Shown one piece after another: positions 42,197-51,998 of a stretch of 64,000 nt of DNA (positions within the stretch are counted from its first letter, which is position 1; every line of letters begins with the position of its first letter). Origin of the DNA: Panorpa germanica (taxonomy: Eukaryota; Arthropoda; Insecta; Mecoptera; Panorpidae); assembly GCA_963678705.1 (NCBI GenBank), contig OY783208.1:6758001-6822000 (forward strand), read 5' to 3'. The translations under genes were made by a program, and so were the position numbers. The notes under the pieces were generated by a model. It ran no database searches. It worked only from the letters and a program-made list of their open reading frames with translations, and was not told the origin of the DNA.

Positions 42197-45100
42197 TTGA
42201 ATCTGCACTTAGTTAATATTTATATGAGTTGTATATACGGTTGTAAGATTATTAAGCATATGAGAACAATTATTGAACATTTGAATAGTTCAAATTATTT
42301 AAGTATTCAGTGGAAAAAGTGGTCTGATTATAATAAAATAAATATAAAGTTGTTAAATAAGTTATTAAAAAATAATTAAAATACCTATTCAATTGGATAT
42401 AAGCGAAGCATTGAAAGCAATATAAGTGTCTTAAAATATTTTCAAACATTGTTAGAAAATAAACAAAAAGTTGGAGGAGGAACTATAAATAGTATAAAAC
42501 GTAGTGATCGGATTAAATGGCAGGAAATAAATTCATCATTTAAAGGACGTGTTAGAACAGGAGTGTTAAATAATTTAAGTCATATTGATCCATTACAATT
42601 TTTAAACGATGCATTTTATATGTTTGCATCTAGAATTAAAAATGCTTTAAAAAAATATAGTGCTTTAAAAGTTAACGTAATATTTTGTGGTGAATTTGTT
42701 TTACCATCAGCTAAAGAAGAAGAACATATATTTGAATACAAATATTTTAATACTAAAAATAATGAAATTTTTGTATCAACAGATTTAAAACATTGGTATA
42801 AGGAAAATGTTATTGATGTTGTATTAAAAGATTTAGAAACTTTTCAAGAAAATCAAAGTGGATGGGCTCTATATAAAATAGTGAATATGATAGTAAATAT
42901 AAATCAATTTGTTCCATTTTATTGTTCATCATTTATTGACTTACCAGTTGAAATAAAACGAAAAAAGGCTGTAATAAATGTTCAGAATGAAGATGACAAA
43001 TGTTTTGTATGGGCAGTATTATCAGCACTTTATCCATCAAAAATTCATAGCGAGAGAGTATCATCTTATAAGAAATATATAAATTGTCTTAATTTAAATG
43101 GTATTAAATTTCCAATGACGTTATCACAAGTTTCAAAATTTGAAAAACTATATAATATAACAATAAATGTGTATATTTTAAAAAAGAGCAAGAAAACATT
43201 TGTAACTATTCCTGTATATGTAAGTAAAATATATGAAAGTAAACATATACATTTATTAATGATTCAAAGTGATTATGAAGTAGAAGATGAAGAAGAAGAA
43301 GAAGAAGAGGATGAAGAAGATGTTGTTGAAAGTAATAATGAGGAATGTGACAATAAAATAAAATTTCATTTTTGTTGGATAAAGAATTTATCAAGACTTG
43401 TTAGTAATCAACTTTCAAAAACAAATTGTAAGAAATTTATATGTGATCGATGTTTACATTTCTTTAGATATGAGTGCAAGTTTAAGGAACATTTACAAGA
43501 CTGTGTTGGATTAGGTCTAAGACCAGTTAAACCGATAATGCCAGATGAAAATTCTAATATACTTGAGTTTAAAAACTTTAAGAGAAAAATTAGAAATGCA
43601 TGTGTTATTTATGCAGACTTTGAAAGTATATTGGATAGTAATGTGACAAATATTGAAACCAAGGGGGTATATCAAACACATATTGCACATAGCGTTGGAT
43701 ATTATGTAAAATATTCATATGATGACTCTAAATCTTATTATAATAGTTATCGTGGTGAAGATTGCGTTCAGTGGTTTGTAAATGAATTAAAAGAGATTGC
43801 TTATAATGTTGAGGATATAATAAAAAATGTATTACCAATGAAAACATTGACGGCTCAACAAAAGATGGAATATTTAAATGCAATAAATTGTCATATATGT
43901 GAAAAACCGTTGCAACAAGACCGTGTTCGAGATCATTGTCATTTAACAGGAAATTATAGAGGACCAGCTCATAATGAATGTAATTTAAATTATAATGAAA
44001 GTTATGTGATTCCAATAATTTTTCACAATTTATCATCTTATGATTCACATTTTATAATAATTGATTTAGCTACCGGAATAAGTGGAAGAACCTCTGTGCT
44101 ACCAATTAATATAGAAAAATATATTTCATTTACGAAATATGTGTATTGAACTAATATTTCATTAAGATTTATTGATTCATATCGATTTATGGCTAGTTCT
44201 TTAAGTAATTTAGCATCTTATTTACCAAATAATAAACTAAAAAATTTAAAATCAGAATTTAACAATTTAAGCAATGAAGAATTTACTTTATTATGTAAAA
44301 AAGGTGTATTTCCTTATGATTATATAAATTCCTGGGAAAAGTTAAATGAGACAGCTTTACCACCTCAGAATATTTTTTTTAATTTATTAAATGAGAGTTA
44401 CTTATCAGATACAGATTACAAACATGCACAAGACATATGGAATACATTTCATATCAAAACACTTGGTGAATATTCAGATTTGTACTTAAAAACCGATGTG
44501 TTATTACTTTGTGACATATTTGAAAATTTTCGAGATAATTGTTTAGACACGTATAAATTTGATCCAGTGCATTATATTTCTGCCCCAGGGTTATCTTGGG
44601 ATTCTATGTTAAAAATAACAAAAATTAAACTTGAATTGTTTACTGATATAAATATGTGGCTATTTATAGAGAAAGGTATCAGAGGTGGTATAAGTCAATG
44701 TTCAAACAGATATGCAGAGGCCAATAACAAATACATGAATGAAAAGTATAAACCTGAATTACCTTCTAAATATCTAATGTATTTTGATGTTAATAACTTA
44801 TACGGTCATGCAATGTCTCAATTCCTACCATATGGAAATTTTAAATGGTTAAACAACCAAGAAATATTGGAAATAAGTACTACTATATGCAATTTGTCAG
44901 AAACTAGCAATACTGGTTACATTTTAGAAGTAGATTTAACTTATCCTCAAAGTTTACATAATCTCCATAAAGATTTACCGCTTTGTCCTGAGCATTGTAT
45001 TCCACCGGGAAGTAAACATAAAAAACTTTTAACTACTTTATATGATAAGGAGAAATATATAATTCATTATAGTAATTTAAAGCAATGTATACATTTAGGA

Positions 45101-46345
45101 ATGCAAGTATCAAAAATACATCGAGTTTTAAAATTTAGTCAATCACCGTGGCTAAAAAACTATATCGATTTAAATACAGAAAAAAGAAAAATGGCTACCA
45201 ATGATTTTGAAAAAAACTTGTATAAATTAATGAATAATAGTGTATTTGGTAAGACAATGGAAAATGTTAGAAAACATCGTGATATAAAATTAAAAACAAA
45301 ATGGGGTGGTCGTTATGGAGTAAAAAGTTTAATAGCACGACCTAATTTTCATAGCCGAACAATTTTTAATAAAAATGTTGTGGCTATTGAACTTTTAAAA
45401 CCTAATATTACATTTAATAAACCTATATATGTTGGCTTTCCAATATTAGATTTATCTAAAACAGTAATGTATGATTTTTGTACGAAATAAAACCATGCGA
45501 GTAAGATAGATTGAATAATTTATTCAAATGTTCAATGATAAAATTAATTTACACTTTTATTAAATAACTTTAACCAAAATTCTTATAATGCAAAATGGTT
45601 GCGAATCAGATGCTTGACATGGTAAAAGCCAAAACACGACTGACTGCCTCGGTATATGGCCGTGGCGTACACTCCAATAGTCGTAATGTTGCCATGCGTA
45701 TAACTTCTACCAGAGACAACAATACATTACAATGTTGGAATGTCAGCAGAGACATATCTTATGTTCTGTACTAATTTTGTACTGAACAATTTTCATTATA
45801 ATTATATGCAAAAAGAATTTTTTAATAATAATTTAAAGTTATTATATATTGATACTGACTCGTTAATATATGAAATTATCACATCAGATATTTATGAAAC
45901 TATAAAACGCGATATAAGTAAGTTTGATACAAGTGATTATAAAGAAAACAATCAATATAATATTCCCCGTGTAAATAAAAATGTATTAGGTTTAATGAAG
46001 GATGAAAATAACGGTAAAATTATGACTCACTTTATAGGACTAAGATCGAAAATGTATACAATAAAAGTTAATAATAATGATATTATAAAAAATATAAAAG
46101 GAGTAAAGACAAGTGTAGTAAAAAACCATATTTCTTTTGAAGATTATGAAAATTGTTTAAGAACTTTAAATGAAAAAAAATGTACTCAAAGAGGAATAGT
46201 TTCAAAATTGCATAATGTGTACTCTATTAAGCAAACAGAAATTGCTTTAAGTCCTTTTGATGATAAACGGTGTATTATAAAAAATAGTACCGATACTTTG
46301 CCTTGGGGTTTTGATAGTTTTAGTGAGAGCGATTTATTGTTATAA
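42197..46345 (+). pseudogene. protein-primed family B DNA polymerase of the Polinton, broken
   Basis: One reading frame is broken by TAA at 42377-42379, TGA at 44147-44149 and a 315-bp insertion at about 45479-45793. Order: an N-terminal region typical of insect Polintons (SGWALYKIVNMIVNINQF, DKCFVWAVLSALYP); an acidic run; a C2H2-like finger (CDRCLHFF...HLQDC, about 43440); exonuclease I (YADFESIL, about 43610); an HNH/endonuclease VII-like segment (CHICEKPL, DHCHLTGNYRGPAHNECN, about 43890-43990); exonuclease II (HNLSSYDSHFI); polymerase motif A ([11 protein letters not shown], about 44785); motif B ([14 protein letters not shown], about 45230); motif C (DTDS, about 45853); and a thumb-side KGVKTSVVK. 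It copies the linear element genome using a protein primer. The breaks remove the function of this copy. Confidence 0.93.
45479..45793. mobile_element. 315-bp insertion within polymerase palm domain
   Basis: The polymerase reading stops making sense after MYDF and resumes at HYNYMQK, which are neighbours in related polymerases. The foreign 315 bases between them begin TGTACGAAAT and contain stops. The length is a multiple of three, so the frame is the same on both sides. I see no clear inverted ends or target duplication; both junctions lie in TTTT runs. Class unknown. Confidence 0.7.
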
Positions 46346-46410
46346 GTATATTTTTAATGTAAAAATAAATACATATTTATAATAACCAATAGTTTTATTT
46401 ATTTAAAATG
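46346..46410. terminator. shared polyadenylation region between convergent genes
   Basis: The polymerase (plus) and integrase (minus) genes converge, with 65 bases between stop codons. The plus strand has AATAAA at about 46363, and the minus strand has AATAAA (plus TTTATT) at about 46393. This looks like a compact two-way polyadenylation site. Confidence 0.55.
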
Positions 46411-47340
46411 TTATACAATATTTTTAGCATCTATCCAACTGTTATGAGATTTATCTAAACCTAACCACTTTACAAAAACTCTTTTTCCTTTTTTCTGTAA
46501 AACTTTCTCAACTAGATATATATCTGGATATTTTGTTTTTTGTAGTTCTTGTTCGTAAAACGCGCCTGCAATTGATTGGCCAAGAGAATCATTAAGTAAA
46601 TATGTGACTGGATTAGTTAGTTGTACTTTTGATATAGTAAATATTTCGGTACCCCAGTTAGGAGTATACCCTTTTGCAAATAATGATTTGGTTTTGCTTA
46701 AACGAACATAATCTCCAACTTTATATCGACTTAAACCGACCCTTTTTATTCTATTGTATACATTTCCTAATAATTTTTTTTCATTTTTTATTGATACTTG
46801 AGATGGCTTCATATTAATTGTTGAATGATGAGAATTATTATATTTCTTAACAAGTGCATCAATGTTTTTAATCCAATTATAGTTGCCTTTTATACTAAAA
46901 TCTTTCCACATGGCATTTTTTAGAGTTCTATTAAATCTTTCAACAATCGATGCTTTCATATTACTAAATGTACTATAATGGTTTATATCATACGAATCTA
47001 TAACTTTTTTAAATTCAGTGTTATAAAATTCCTTTCCGTTATCTGTTTGTAAGTTTTTCGGAACCTTATTCTTATTTTTTAATAAAATATTTTCAAATGC
47101 AACAGTAACGTCTTTTGCAGATTTTGATTTTACTGGAACTGCCCATGCATATTTAGAAAATATATCAATTACTGTGAGTAAATACTTGTAACCTTTGTTT
47201 TCTTTTGCATACGGAATCATTTCTACTAAATCAGCTTGCCAAGAATCATTTAGACCTTTTATGATTACATGTCTACGCTTATAGTTTTTAAGTGCAGGTT
47301 TATGTAACTCATTAATTATACCTATTTTTGTTTTGCTCAT
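46411..47340 (-). CDS. Polinton integrase with chromodomain
   Basis: This intact 309-aa protein has a retroviral-type DDE core: WQADLVEM (about residue 37), LQTDNGKEFYN (about residue 100) and KASIVERFNRTLK (about residue 134). Next comes an SH3-like part (YKVGDYVRLSK), and a C-terminal chromodomain at about residues 270-309 (VEKVLQKKGKRVFVKWLG, SWIDAKNI). The enzyme inserts the linear genome into host DNA, and the chromodomain probably guides it to modified histones. The N-terminal HHCC zinc domain of retroviral integrases is not evident. It begins 22 bases after the small gene 47363-47581. Confidence 0.93.
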   Translation of the reverse strand: MSKTKIGIINELHKPALKNYKRRHVIIKGLNDSWQADLVEMIPYAKENKGYKYLLTVIDIFSKYAWAVPVKSKSAKDVTVAFENILLKNKNKVPKNLQTDNGKEFYNTEFKKVIDSYDINHYSTFSNMKASIVERFNRTLKNAMWKDFSIKGNYNWIKNIDALVKKYNNSHHSTINMKPSQVSIKNEKKLLGNVYNRIKRVGLSRYKVGDYVRLSKTKSLFAKGYTPNWGTEIFTISKVQLTNPVTYLLNDSLGQSIAGAFYEQELQKTKYPDIYLVEKVLQKKGKRVFVKWLGLDKSHNSWIDAKNIV

Positions 47341-47362
47341 ACTTATTATTACACAAAATTTA

Positions 47363-47581
47363 TCAAGAACTAATATCTAAACTATGTTTTGTTTTTAATT
47401 CTGTAATTAATGTTGCAATTTTTTTATTTACTTCAATAAAGTTATTAATATAAGCATCATGAATATCTTTCTCTACAGCTTTTAAACGTCTATCTATAAT
47501 AATTAAATCATTTTTTGATACTGTTTCGTGCCGAGTAATTTTTTTCTTATGTATATGTACTCCAAATTTGTTAATAGTCAT
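47363..47581 (-). CDS. small Polinton protein, unknown function
   Basis: A 72-aa basic protein beginning MTINKFGVHIHKKK and continuing as a predicted coiled helix (RRLKAVEKDIHDAYINNFIEVNKKIATLI). I recall short ORFs opening with NKFG in other insect Polintons, which supports it being real, but no function is known to me. It sits between integrase and the DUF8207-like gene, 56 bases from the latter and in the same direction, so it may share their transcript. Confidence 0.6.
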   Translation of the reverse strand: MTINKFGVHIHKKKITRHETVSKNDLIIIDRRLKAVEKDIHDAYINNFIEVNKKIATLITELKTKHSLDISS

Positions 47582-47637
47582 GTTACTTACATGAGTAGTT
47601 ATAAATTAATGAAAAAGAAGGGAATGTGTTTAAGTAT

Positions 47638-48894
47638 TTATATAATAATATTAGCTTCTTTTAATTCTTCAACTATTGAAATAATTTCATTGTCATGTGA
47701 TGTATTGCCCGCCATTTTTGAACTAATAAGTAGTCGTAATCTTTCAAGTAATTCATTTGGGTCATCCCAGTAAATGAAATCCATTTGATTATTGTTTAAA
47801 GTCATAAAGTTTGGTATTAAATTACTTAAGCCCCCTTCTAAACGTTTATTATTTTGTAAACCAACTGATGACGTACGCTGCAAAAGTCTTGATCGAACGT
47901 TTTGTAATCTTTCTGAAGAATATGGTGTTGAAGACGCTGGGGCACTTAATTTTGTTTGAGGAGGAAATAATAGCGATATAATTTTTTTATATTTTATACC
48001 TTTGTTAGATTTAATTTTACCATTAGGTAAATATAATGTTCTATGTGCATTTGTATCAGTTAAAATTGTTTTATAATCCTCTAAATCTTCCTCACTATAA
48101 ATATTTGCGCTTGGATCTATTTTAAAAAGCAATTCATATAATCTGGGGGATGACTTATATTTTTTATTTCCTATTATAATACCCTCTTTATCAAACGTAA
48201 CCAGTGTTTTTCCTAATATTAAATTACCATCTTCTAAATTTATACCAAATGTATGATCAAATATACTTGGATCACCTTCTCGTCTATTAAAATCAATTAA
48301 ATATTGAAAGGCGTATTTATCAACTTGTTTTTTAAGATTTTCTTCAACTTCAGACAGTTTTATAGATGTCTTAAATAAGTTTGGATCTTGTACTCTACTA
48401 TATTCTAAAGGTTCATTTGTTTCAAAAACCTCATCATCTAACTGACTAAGTTCCATTGTTGGTTCTTTAGCTAATGTTAAATCATTTTGCTGTTCTGGTA
48501 TAAATGTAGTGTCTAGTGGTTCTTTTAACATGTTATCTAACTTAGATTTAATTGTTTCAACCTTGAAATCATACGGTTTTGTATCAATATCTTGTTTGAT
48601 TGGTTGCGCTAATTTAATGTTGGAAGCACTTTTATTAGCTAGTATATTTAGTGGTGTAGTTATTGGTTCAAGCTGTTTGTCAAAGTACCTTTGTGCCTCA
48701 GATTCTCCTAGTTTTAATGCGAGATACTTTTGTCTTATAGAATCGCTTGATTTAATAATATCGCATGTTAATTTTTCATCTTCATCATTAGTAGTATTGC
48801 TTATTATTTTACGTTTACTATTCCTTTTTTTAAATCTGGTAGGAGTCTTTATTTTAACCACAGTATTTTTTGCACGCTTCTTTGATTTAAACAT
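47638..48894 (-). CDS. DUF8207-like Polinton protein
   Basis: A 418-aa protein. The first 30 residues are very basic (FKSKKRAKNTVVKIK, RFKKRNSKRK), suggesting nuclear localisation or DNA binding. A long low-complexity middle part follows. At about residues 200-320 lies a conserved block: YLIDFNRREGDPSIFDHTFG, then KKYKSSPRLYELLFKIDPSA, DLEDYKTILTDTNAHRTLYL and GIKYKKIISLLFPP. This is the pattern I know as DUF8207, common in insect Polinton-borne proteins and of unknown role. The start at 48894 lies beside an array of ACGTAA repeats (48921-49075) that could be its promoter region. Confidence 0.75.
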   Translation of the reverse strand: MFKSKKRAKNTVVKIKTPTRFKKRNSKRKIISNTTNDEDEKLTCDIIKSSDSIRQKYLALKLGESEAQRYFDKQLEPITTPLNILANKSASNIKLAQPIKQDIDTKPYDFKVETIKSKLDNMLKEPLDTTFIPEQQNDLTLAKEPTMELSQLDDEVFETNEPLEYSRVQDPNLFKTSIKLSEVEENLKKQVDKYAFQYLIDFNRREGDPSIFDHTFGINLEDGNLILGKTLVTFDKEGIIIGNKKYKSSPRLYELLFKIDPSANIYSEEDLEDYKTILTDTNAHRTLYLPNGKIKSNKGIKYKKIISLLFPPQTKLSAPASSTPYSSERLQNVRSRLLQRTSSVGLQNNKRLEGGLSNLIPNFMTLNNNQMDFIYWDDPNELLERLRLLISSKMAGNTSHDNEIISIVEELKEANIII

Positions 48895-48920
48895 GGTTAC
48901 ATGTAAACTTTATGCAACTT

Positions 48921-49075
48921 GAACGTAAACTCAACGTAATGGGAACGTAATTTGAACGTAAATTAAACGTAATGGGAACGTAAATTCAACGTAATGGTAA
49001 CGTAATCAATGTAATTTGAACGTAAATTCAACGTAATAAGAACGTAATTAATGTAATTTGAACGTAATCAATGTT
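48921..49075. repeat. ACGTAA array with 11-bp period
   Basis: ACGTAA occurs 12 times between 48921 and 49070, mostly spaced exactly 11 bases apart (units such as ACGTAATGGGA, ACGTAATTTGA, ACGTAAATTCA). Two more units read ATGTAATTTGA. The spacing is close to one helical turn, so proteins bound to each copy would lie on one DNA face. It sits in the gap between the ATPase stop and the start of the DUF8207-like gene. Three inverted units recur near the right end of the element (about 57968-58000). Confidence 0.85.
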
Positions 49076-49141
49076 TATTAAGATAATAAATGCATGTTAT
49101 TATGAAGATGGTTACCTCAACACTGATTATTATTGTAAAGG

Positions 49142-49843
49142 TTACTTGGTTATATCTAAAAACATATCAAATCCTTTTCTGTATCGCCCTTTATTTAAGT
49201 CACTATTTTTATCTATTACCATAAAGGAATATTTATTTGAATCCCAACATAAATTACAAACTTGTTTAAACTCTAGAAAACTTGGAAAGTCAAAGTTAAC
49301 ATGATCATCATATATATGCTTTAAATTTAAGTCATCTTGCTTGAATAATATAATAAAATTAGTATTATCCCGTATTAATTGCTTTGGAATTTTGCTGTAA
49401 GTCTGACATAAATAGAAAGAGTCTATCAAATTATGACGGCCCATGCTAAAAAAATTTCGAATATTATTTTGTTTATCGCAAGCAACATCATCAAATATGA
49501 ATATAGAATTTGGGCTAGCATCTTCAGGTCTAATAATCTCTTCATTGTCAGTGTATGTATAGTATCCCATACCATTAATTTTCTTCATAATTTGTTGTAA
49601 TATTTTATATTTTGGTTGATATAAAGATTTTGAATAAATGTATATATTTTTAAATCGCAACCCATTTGGATGTTCAATTAGATTAAACATAACATTAGTT
49701 TTTCCACAGTTTGAAGGTCCACAAATAATGCATCTAATGTCGTTTGGTAAAGGTGATCCATGTTTTGAATTATTAGTGTAATTATTACTTTGATTATCTA
49801 CATTCTTTACAGAAAGAGTTTGTTTTTGCTTTACAAACTTCAT
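49142..49843 (-). CDS. A32/FtsK-type genome-packaging ATPase
   Basis: An intact 233-aa protein with Walker A GPSNCGKT at residues 42-49 and Walker B SIFIFDDV at 113-120. A sensor-like CQT (FYLCQTYSKIP) and an arginine-containing RDNTNFIILF segment follow. Size and order match the HerA/FtsK-type ATPases that pump DNA into capsids in Polintons, virophages and large DNA viruses. It is transcribed away from the virion gene block, with an 89-bp divergent promoter region at 49844-49932. Confidence 0.93.
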   Translation of the reverse strand: MKFVKQKQTLSVKNVDNQSNNYTNNSKHGSPLPNDIRCIICGPSNCGKTNVMFNLIEHPNGLRFKNIYIYSKSLYQPKYKILQQIMKKINGMGYYTYTDNEEIIRPEDASPNSIFIFDDVACDKQNNIRNFFSMGRHNLIDSFYLCQTYSKIPKQLIRDNTNFIILFKQDDLNLKHIYDDHVNFDFPSFLEFKQVCNLCWDSNKYSFMVIDKNSDLNKGRYRKGFDMFLDITK

Positions 49844-49932
49844 TGTTTAACCAGGCATGTGTTATAAACTAATAGAATACATTTTAAATGTTTAATCTTT
49901 ATATATGAAAATATTATAAAGTATAAAATTGG
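49844..49932. promoter_or_regulatory. divergent promoter between ATPase and virion genes
   Basis: These 89 AT-rich bases separate two start codons pointing apart. TTATATATGAAAA at about 49899 could serve as TATA box for the rightward block, and TTTATAATAT-like sequence on the minus strand for the ATPase. There is no room for other elements. Confidence 0.45.
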
Positions 49933-50802
49933 ATGACAGCACATACTTTGTTCAGTATGATAAAAGTAAAGAAAGGTGATGGTCTTATTGATAAACTAAT
50001 CAATAAATTACCTTTTGAGTTGCACTTGCCTGGATACAACTATTGCGGTCCTGGAACACGTTTAATAGAACGTTTAAACCGAGGAGATCAAGGAGTTAAT
50101 GCATTGGACTCAGCTTGCAAAGAACATGACATTGCATATCACCGCTATAAAGATTTAAGTAAAAGACACGTAGCTGATAAAATACTGATTGAGAAAGCTT
50201 GGAAGCAATATTTTTCTAAAGATTCAAAGTTAAGTGAACGTTTAGCATCATTACTTGTTGCTAATATCATGAATATAAAAACCAAACTTGGAATGGGGTT
50301 GAAACGAATTAAAAAAATTAAAAAGAAGAAAATAAAGGGTAGCGGAAAGGTCAAGCATAGTATGGCAGCATTAAAGAAAGCTATTCTTAATGCTCGTGGT
50401 GCGCTAAAAAATACTTTAATTAACCCTGATAATCCTAAGAGTGTATCAAAAGCTATCAAGATTGCTTCAAAAGCAGCGAAATCTTCAATTAATAAAAAAT
50501 CTAAATTTAAAGTTAACAAACTACGAGTAATTCCTATACTAAAAGTAGGTGGTTTTCTACCTTTTCTAATTCCATTATTTGCGGGATTATCAGCCATTGG
50601 TGGATTGGCCGGTGGTGTTGCAGGTGTTGTAAAAGCAATAAATGAGGCAAAGGATGCAAAGAAAATGTTAGAAGAAACTCAAAAACATAACCAAACTATG
50701 GAGGCAATTGCTATTGGAAAATCTGGCAAAGGAATTTATTTAAAACCATATAAAAAAAGGTTAGGATTATATATTAATCCATATCCAAAAAACTTTCGTT
50801 GA
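49933..50802 (+). CDS. capsid-associated protein with parvovirus-type phospholipase A2 domain
   Basis: A 289-aa protein. Residues 27-95 match the viral phospholipase A2 fold of parvovirus VP1: calcium loop YCGPGT (37-42), then DSACKEHDIAYHRY (59-72) with the catalytic His65-Asp66 pair. The enzyme hydrolyses phospholipids and in parvoviruses acts when the particle leaves the endosome. A lysine-rich nuclear-type stretch follows at about 120-140 (KRIKKIKKKKIKG). Then comes a hydrophobic Gly/Ala segment at about 205-235 (LPFLIPLFAGLSAIGGLAGG) that could insert in membranes. The C-terminus GIYLKPYKKRLGLYINP is a motif I recall in minor capsid-type proteins of Polintons. The start may instead be Met9, since MTAH is also how the hexon frame begins. 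Its TGA overlaps the protease frame. Confidence 0.9.
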   Translation: MTAHTLFSMIKVKKGDGLIDKLINKLPFELHLPGYNYCGPGTRLIERLNRGDQGVNALDSACKEHDIAYHRYKDLSKRHVADKILIEKAWKQYFSKDSKLSERLASLLVANIMNIKTKLGMGLKRIKKIKKKKIKGSGKVKHSMAALKKAILNARGALKNTLINPDNPKSVSKAIKIASKAAKSSINKKSKFKVNKLRVIPILKVGGFLPFLIPLFAGLSAIGGLAGGVAGVVKAINEAKDAKKMLEETQKHNQTMEAIAIGKSGKGIYLKPYKKRLGLYINPYPKNFR

Positions 50803-51173
50803 AGCTACCTAAACGAGCCCTTACTGATGTTGATTTAAGAAAATATGCCAAGAAATTTAATATCCCTCACTTTAGAGGGGTATTCATGAGAAATGATTTG
50901 CCTAAAAAATTGTATATAAATGAAAGTGGTATAATAAATTTAGATGATAAAACATCAGCAGGAGCACATTGGGTAGCTTACATAAAAAGAAATAAAAATA
51001 TTTTATATTTTGATAGTTTTGGTAACCTTCAACCTCCAATAGAAGCAATTGAATACTTTAAAAATAATACTATTCAATATAACTATGATAGATTTCAAAA
51101 ATTTAATACTGTAAATTGTGGACATTTATGCTTACACTTTTTGTATTCAAATTCTTATATTTATAATAAATAA
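50778..51173 (+). CDS. adenain-type cysteine protease
   Basis: The protein is of the C5/C48 family. Counting from the TTG at 50799, it has FRGVFMRNDLPKK (25-37), His57 in GAHWVAY, Asp72 in YFDSFGNLQPP and the nucleophile Cys107 in NCGHLCLHFLY. Adenain and its relatives cleave capsid precursors during maturation. The open frame begins at 50778 after a stop, and no ATG occurs before residue 30, although conserved sequence starts earlier (ALTDVDLRKYAKKFN). The TTG/TGA overlap with the preceding stop suggests a non-ATG start, reinitiation, frameshifting or splicing. Otherwise intact. Confidence 0.88.
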   Translation, partial: SISKKLSLKLPKRALTDVDLRKYAKKFNIPHFRGVFMRNDLPKKLYINESGIINLDDKTSAGAHWVAYIKRNKNILYFDSFGNLQPPIEAIEYFKNNTIQYNYDRFQKFNTVNCGHLCLHFLYSNSYIYNK

Positions 51174-51260
51174 TATATTGCTATAAATACCTGAGTTTTA
51201 TTTTTAATTTGTTATTACTATAACTAAGCTTATCGTGAAAGGATTTTTAAATAAAAAATA

Positions 51261-51998
51261 ATGTCTATGACATTTACAATTATTGGAAATAAATCCGTAT
51301 TAAGCGCCGATATTTTTCCTCCTATAGATTTGTACGATGAACAGTTTGAATTGGGAATAGTCGACTTTCAGACATTTAATTCAATACCAAACATTGACGA
51401 CACTAACAATAAATTTTATTATGGAGATGGTAAAGTTATTTCAATACCAGTGGGTTCATATGAATTGGAAGATATTCAGGAATATTTAAGGTTAGGCATT
51501 GGTGATTCTAGAGTAATAAAACACAACAGCGAATTTAAGGACAAAGCTGATAAGCAAATAAAAGAAGTATTTTTAAATTTAACTGCAAATACAAATACCC
51601 TTCAAAGTGAGATAATATGTACTGAAAAAATAGATTTTTCGAAAGAAAATTGTATTGGTTCATTACTAGGATTTAATAAGCAAGTATTAAAACCTAATAA
51701 ATTACATGTATCTAACTTACCGGTAAACATTATTAAAGTAAATAACATACGTATTGAATGTAATATTACATCCGGTTCCTATCTAAACGGACGTTTAGTA
51801 CACACAATTCATGAGTTTTCACCTGCTGTCCCACCAGGATATAAGATAATAGAAATTCCAAAGCAAATCATTTATCTTCCAATCGTTGTACAGAAAATAG
51901 ATAATATTTCTATAAAAATTGTTAATGAAGAAGGTGAACTTATCAATTTTAGAAAAGAAAAAATTTCCTGCAGATTACACATACGAAAGATTCAATAA
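51261..51998 (+). CDS. penton-like minor capsid protein
   Basis: An intact 245-aa protein. Motifs of the Polinton minor capsid family are clear: FELGIVDFQTFNSIPNI (30-46), VGSYELEDIQEYL, IGSLLGFNKQV, IRIECNITSGSYLNGR, VHTIHEFSPAVPPGYKI and INFRKEKISCRLHIRK. The family is predicted to be a single jelly-roll that forms the capsid vertices, like the adenovirus penton base. It follows the protease by 87 bases, and its stop overlaps the start of the 48-aa ORF (TAATG). Confidence 0.92.
   Translation: MSMTFTIIGNKSVLSADIFPPIDLYDEQFELGIVDFQTFNSIPNIDDTNNKFYYGDGKVISIPVGSYELEDIQEYLRLGIGDSRVIKHNSEFKDKADKQIKEVFLNLTANTNTLQSEIICTEKIDFSKENCIGSLLGFNKQVLKPNKLHVSNLPVNIIKVNNIRIECNITSGSYLNGRLVHTIHEFSPAVPPGYKIIEIPKQIIYLPIVVQKIDNISIKIVNEEGELINFRKEKISCRLHIRKIQ

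Noticed and set aside
44147-44149. TGA in polymerase as a selenocysteine or programmed readthrough codon
   Set aside because: Other lesions in the same gene (a TAA and a 315-bp insertion) make plain decay the simpler reading, and no selenocysteine-insertion element was seen.
48921-49075. CRISPR-like array
   Set aside because: The unit is only 11 bp with no spacers, and the genome is eukaryotic.
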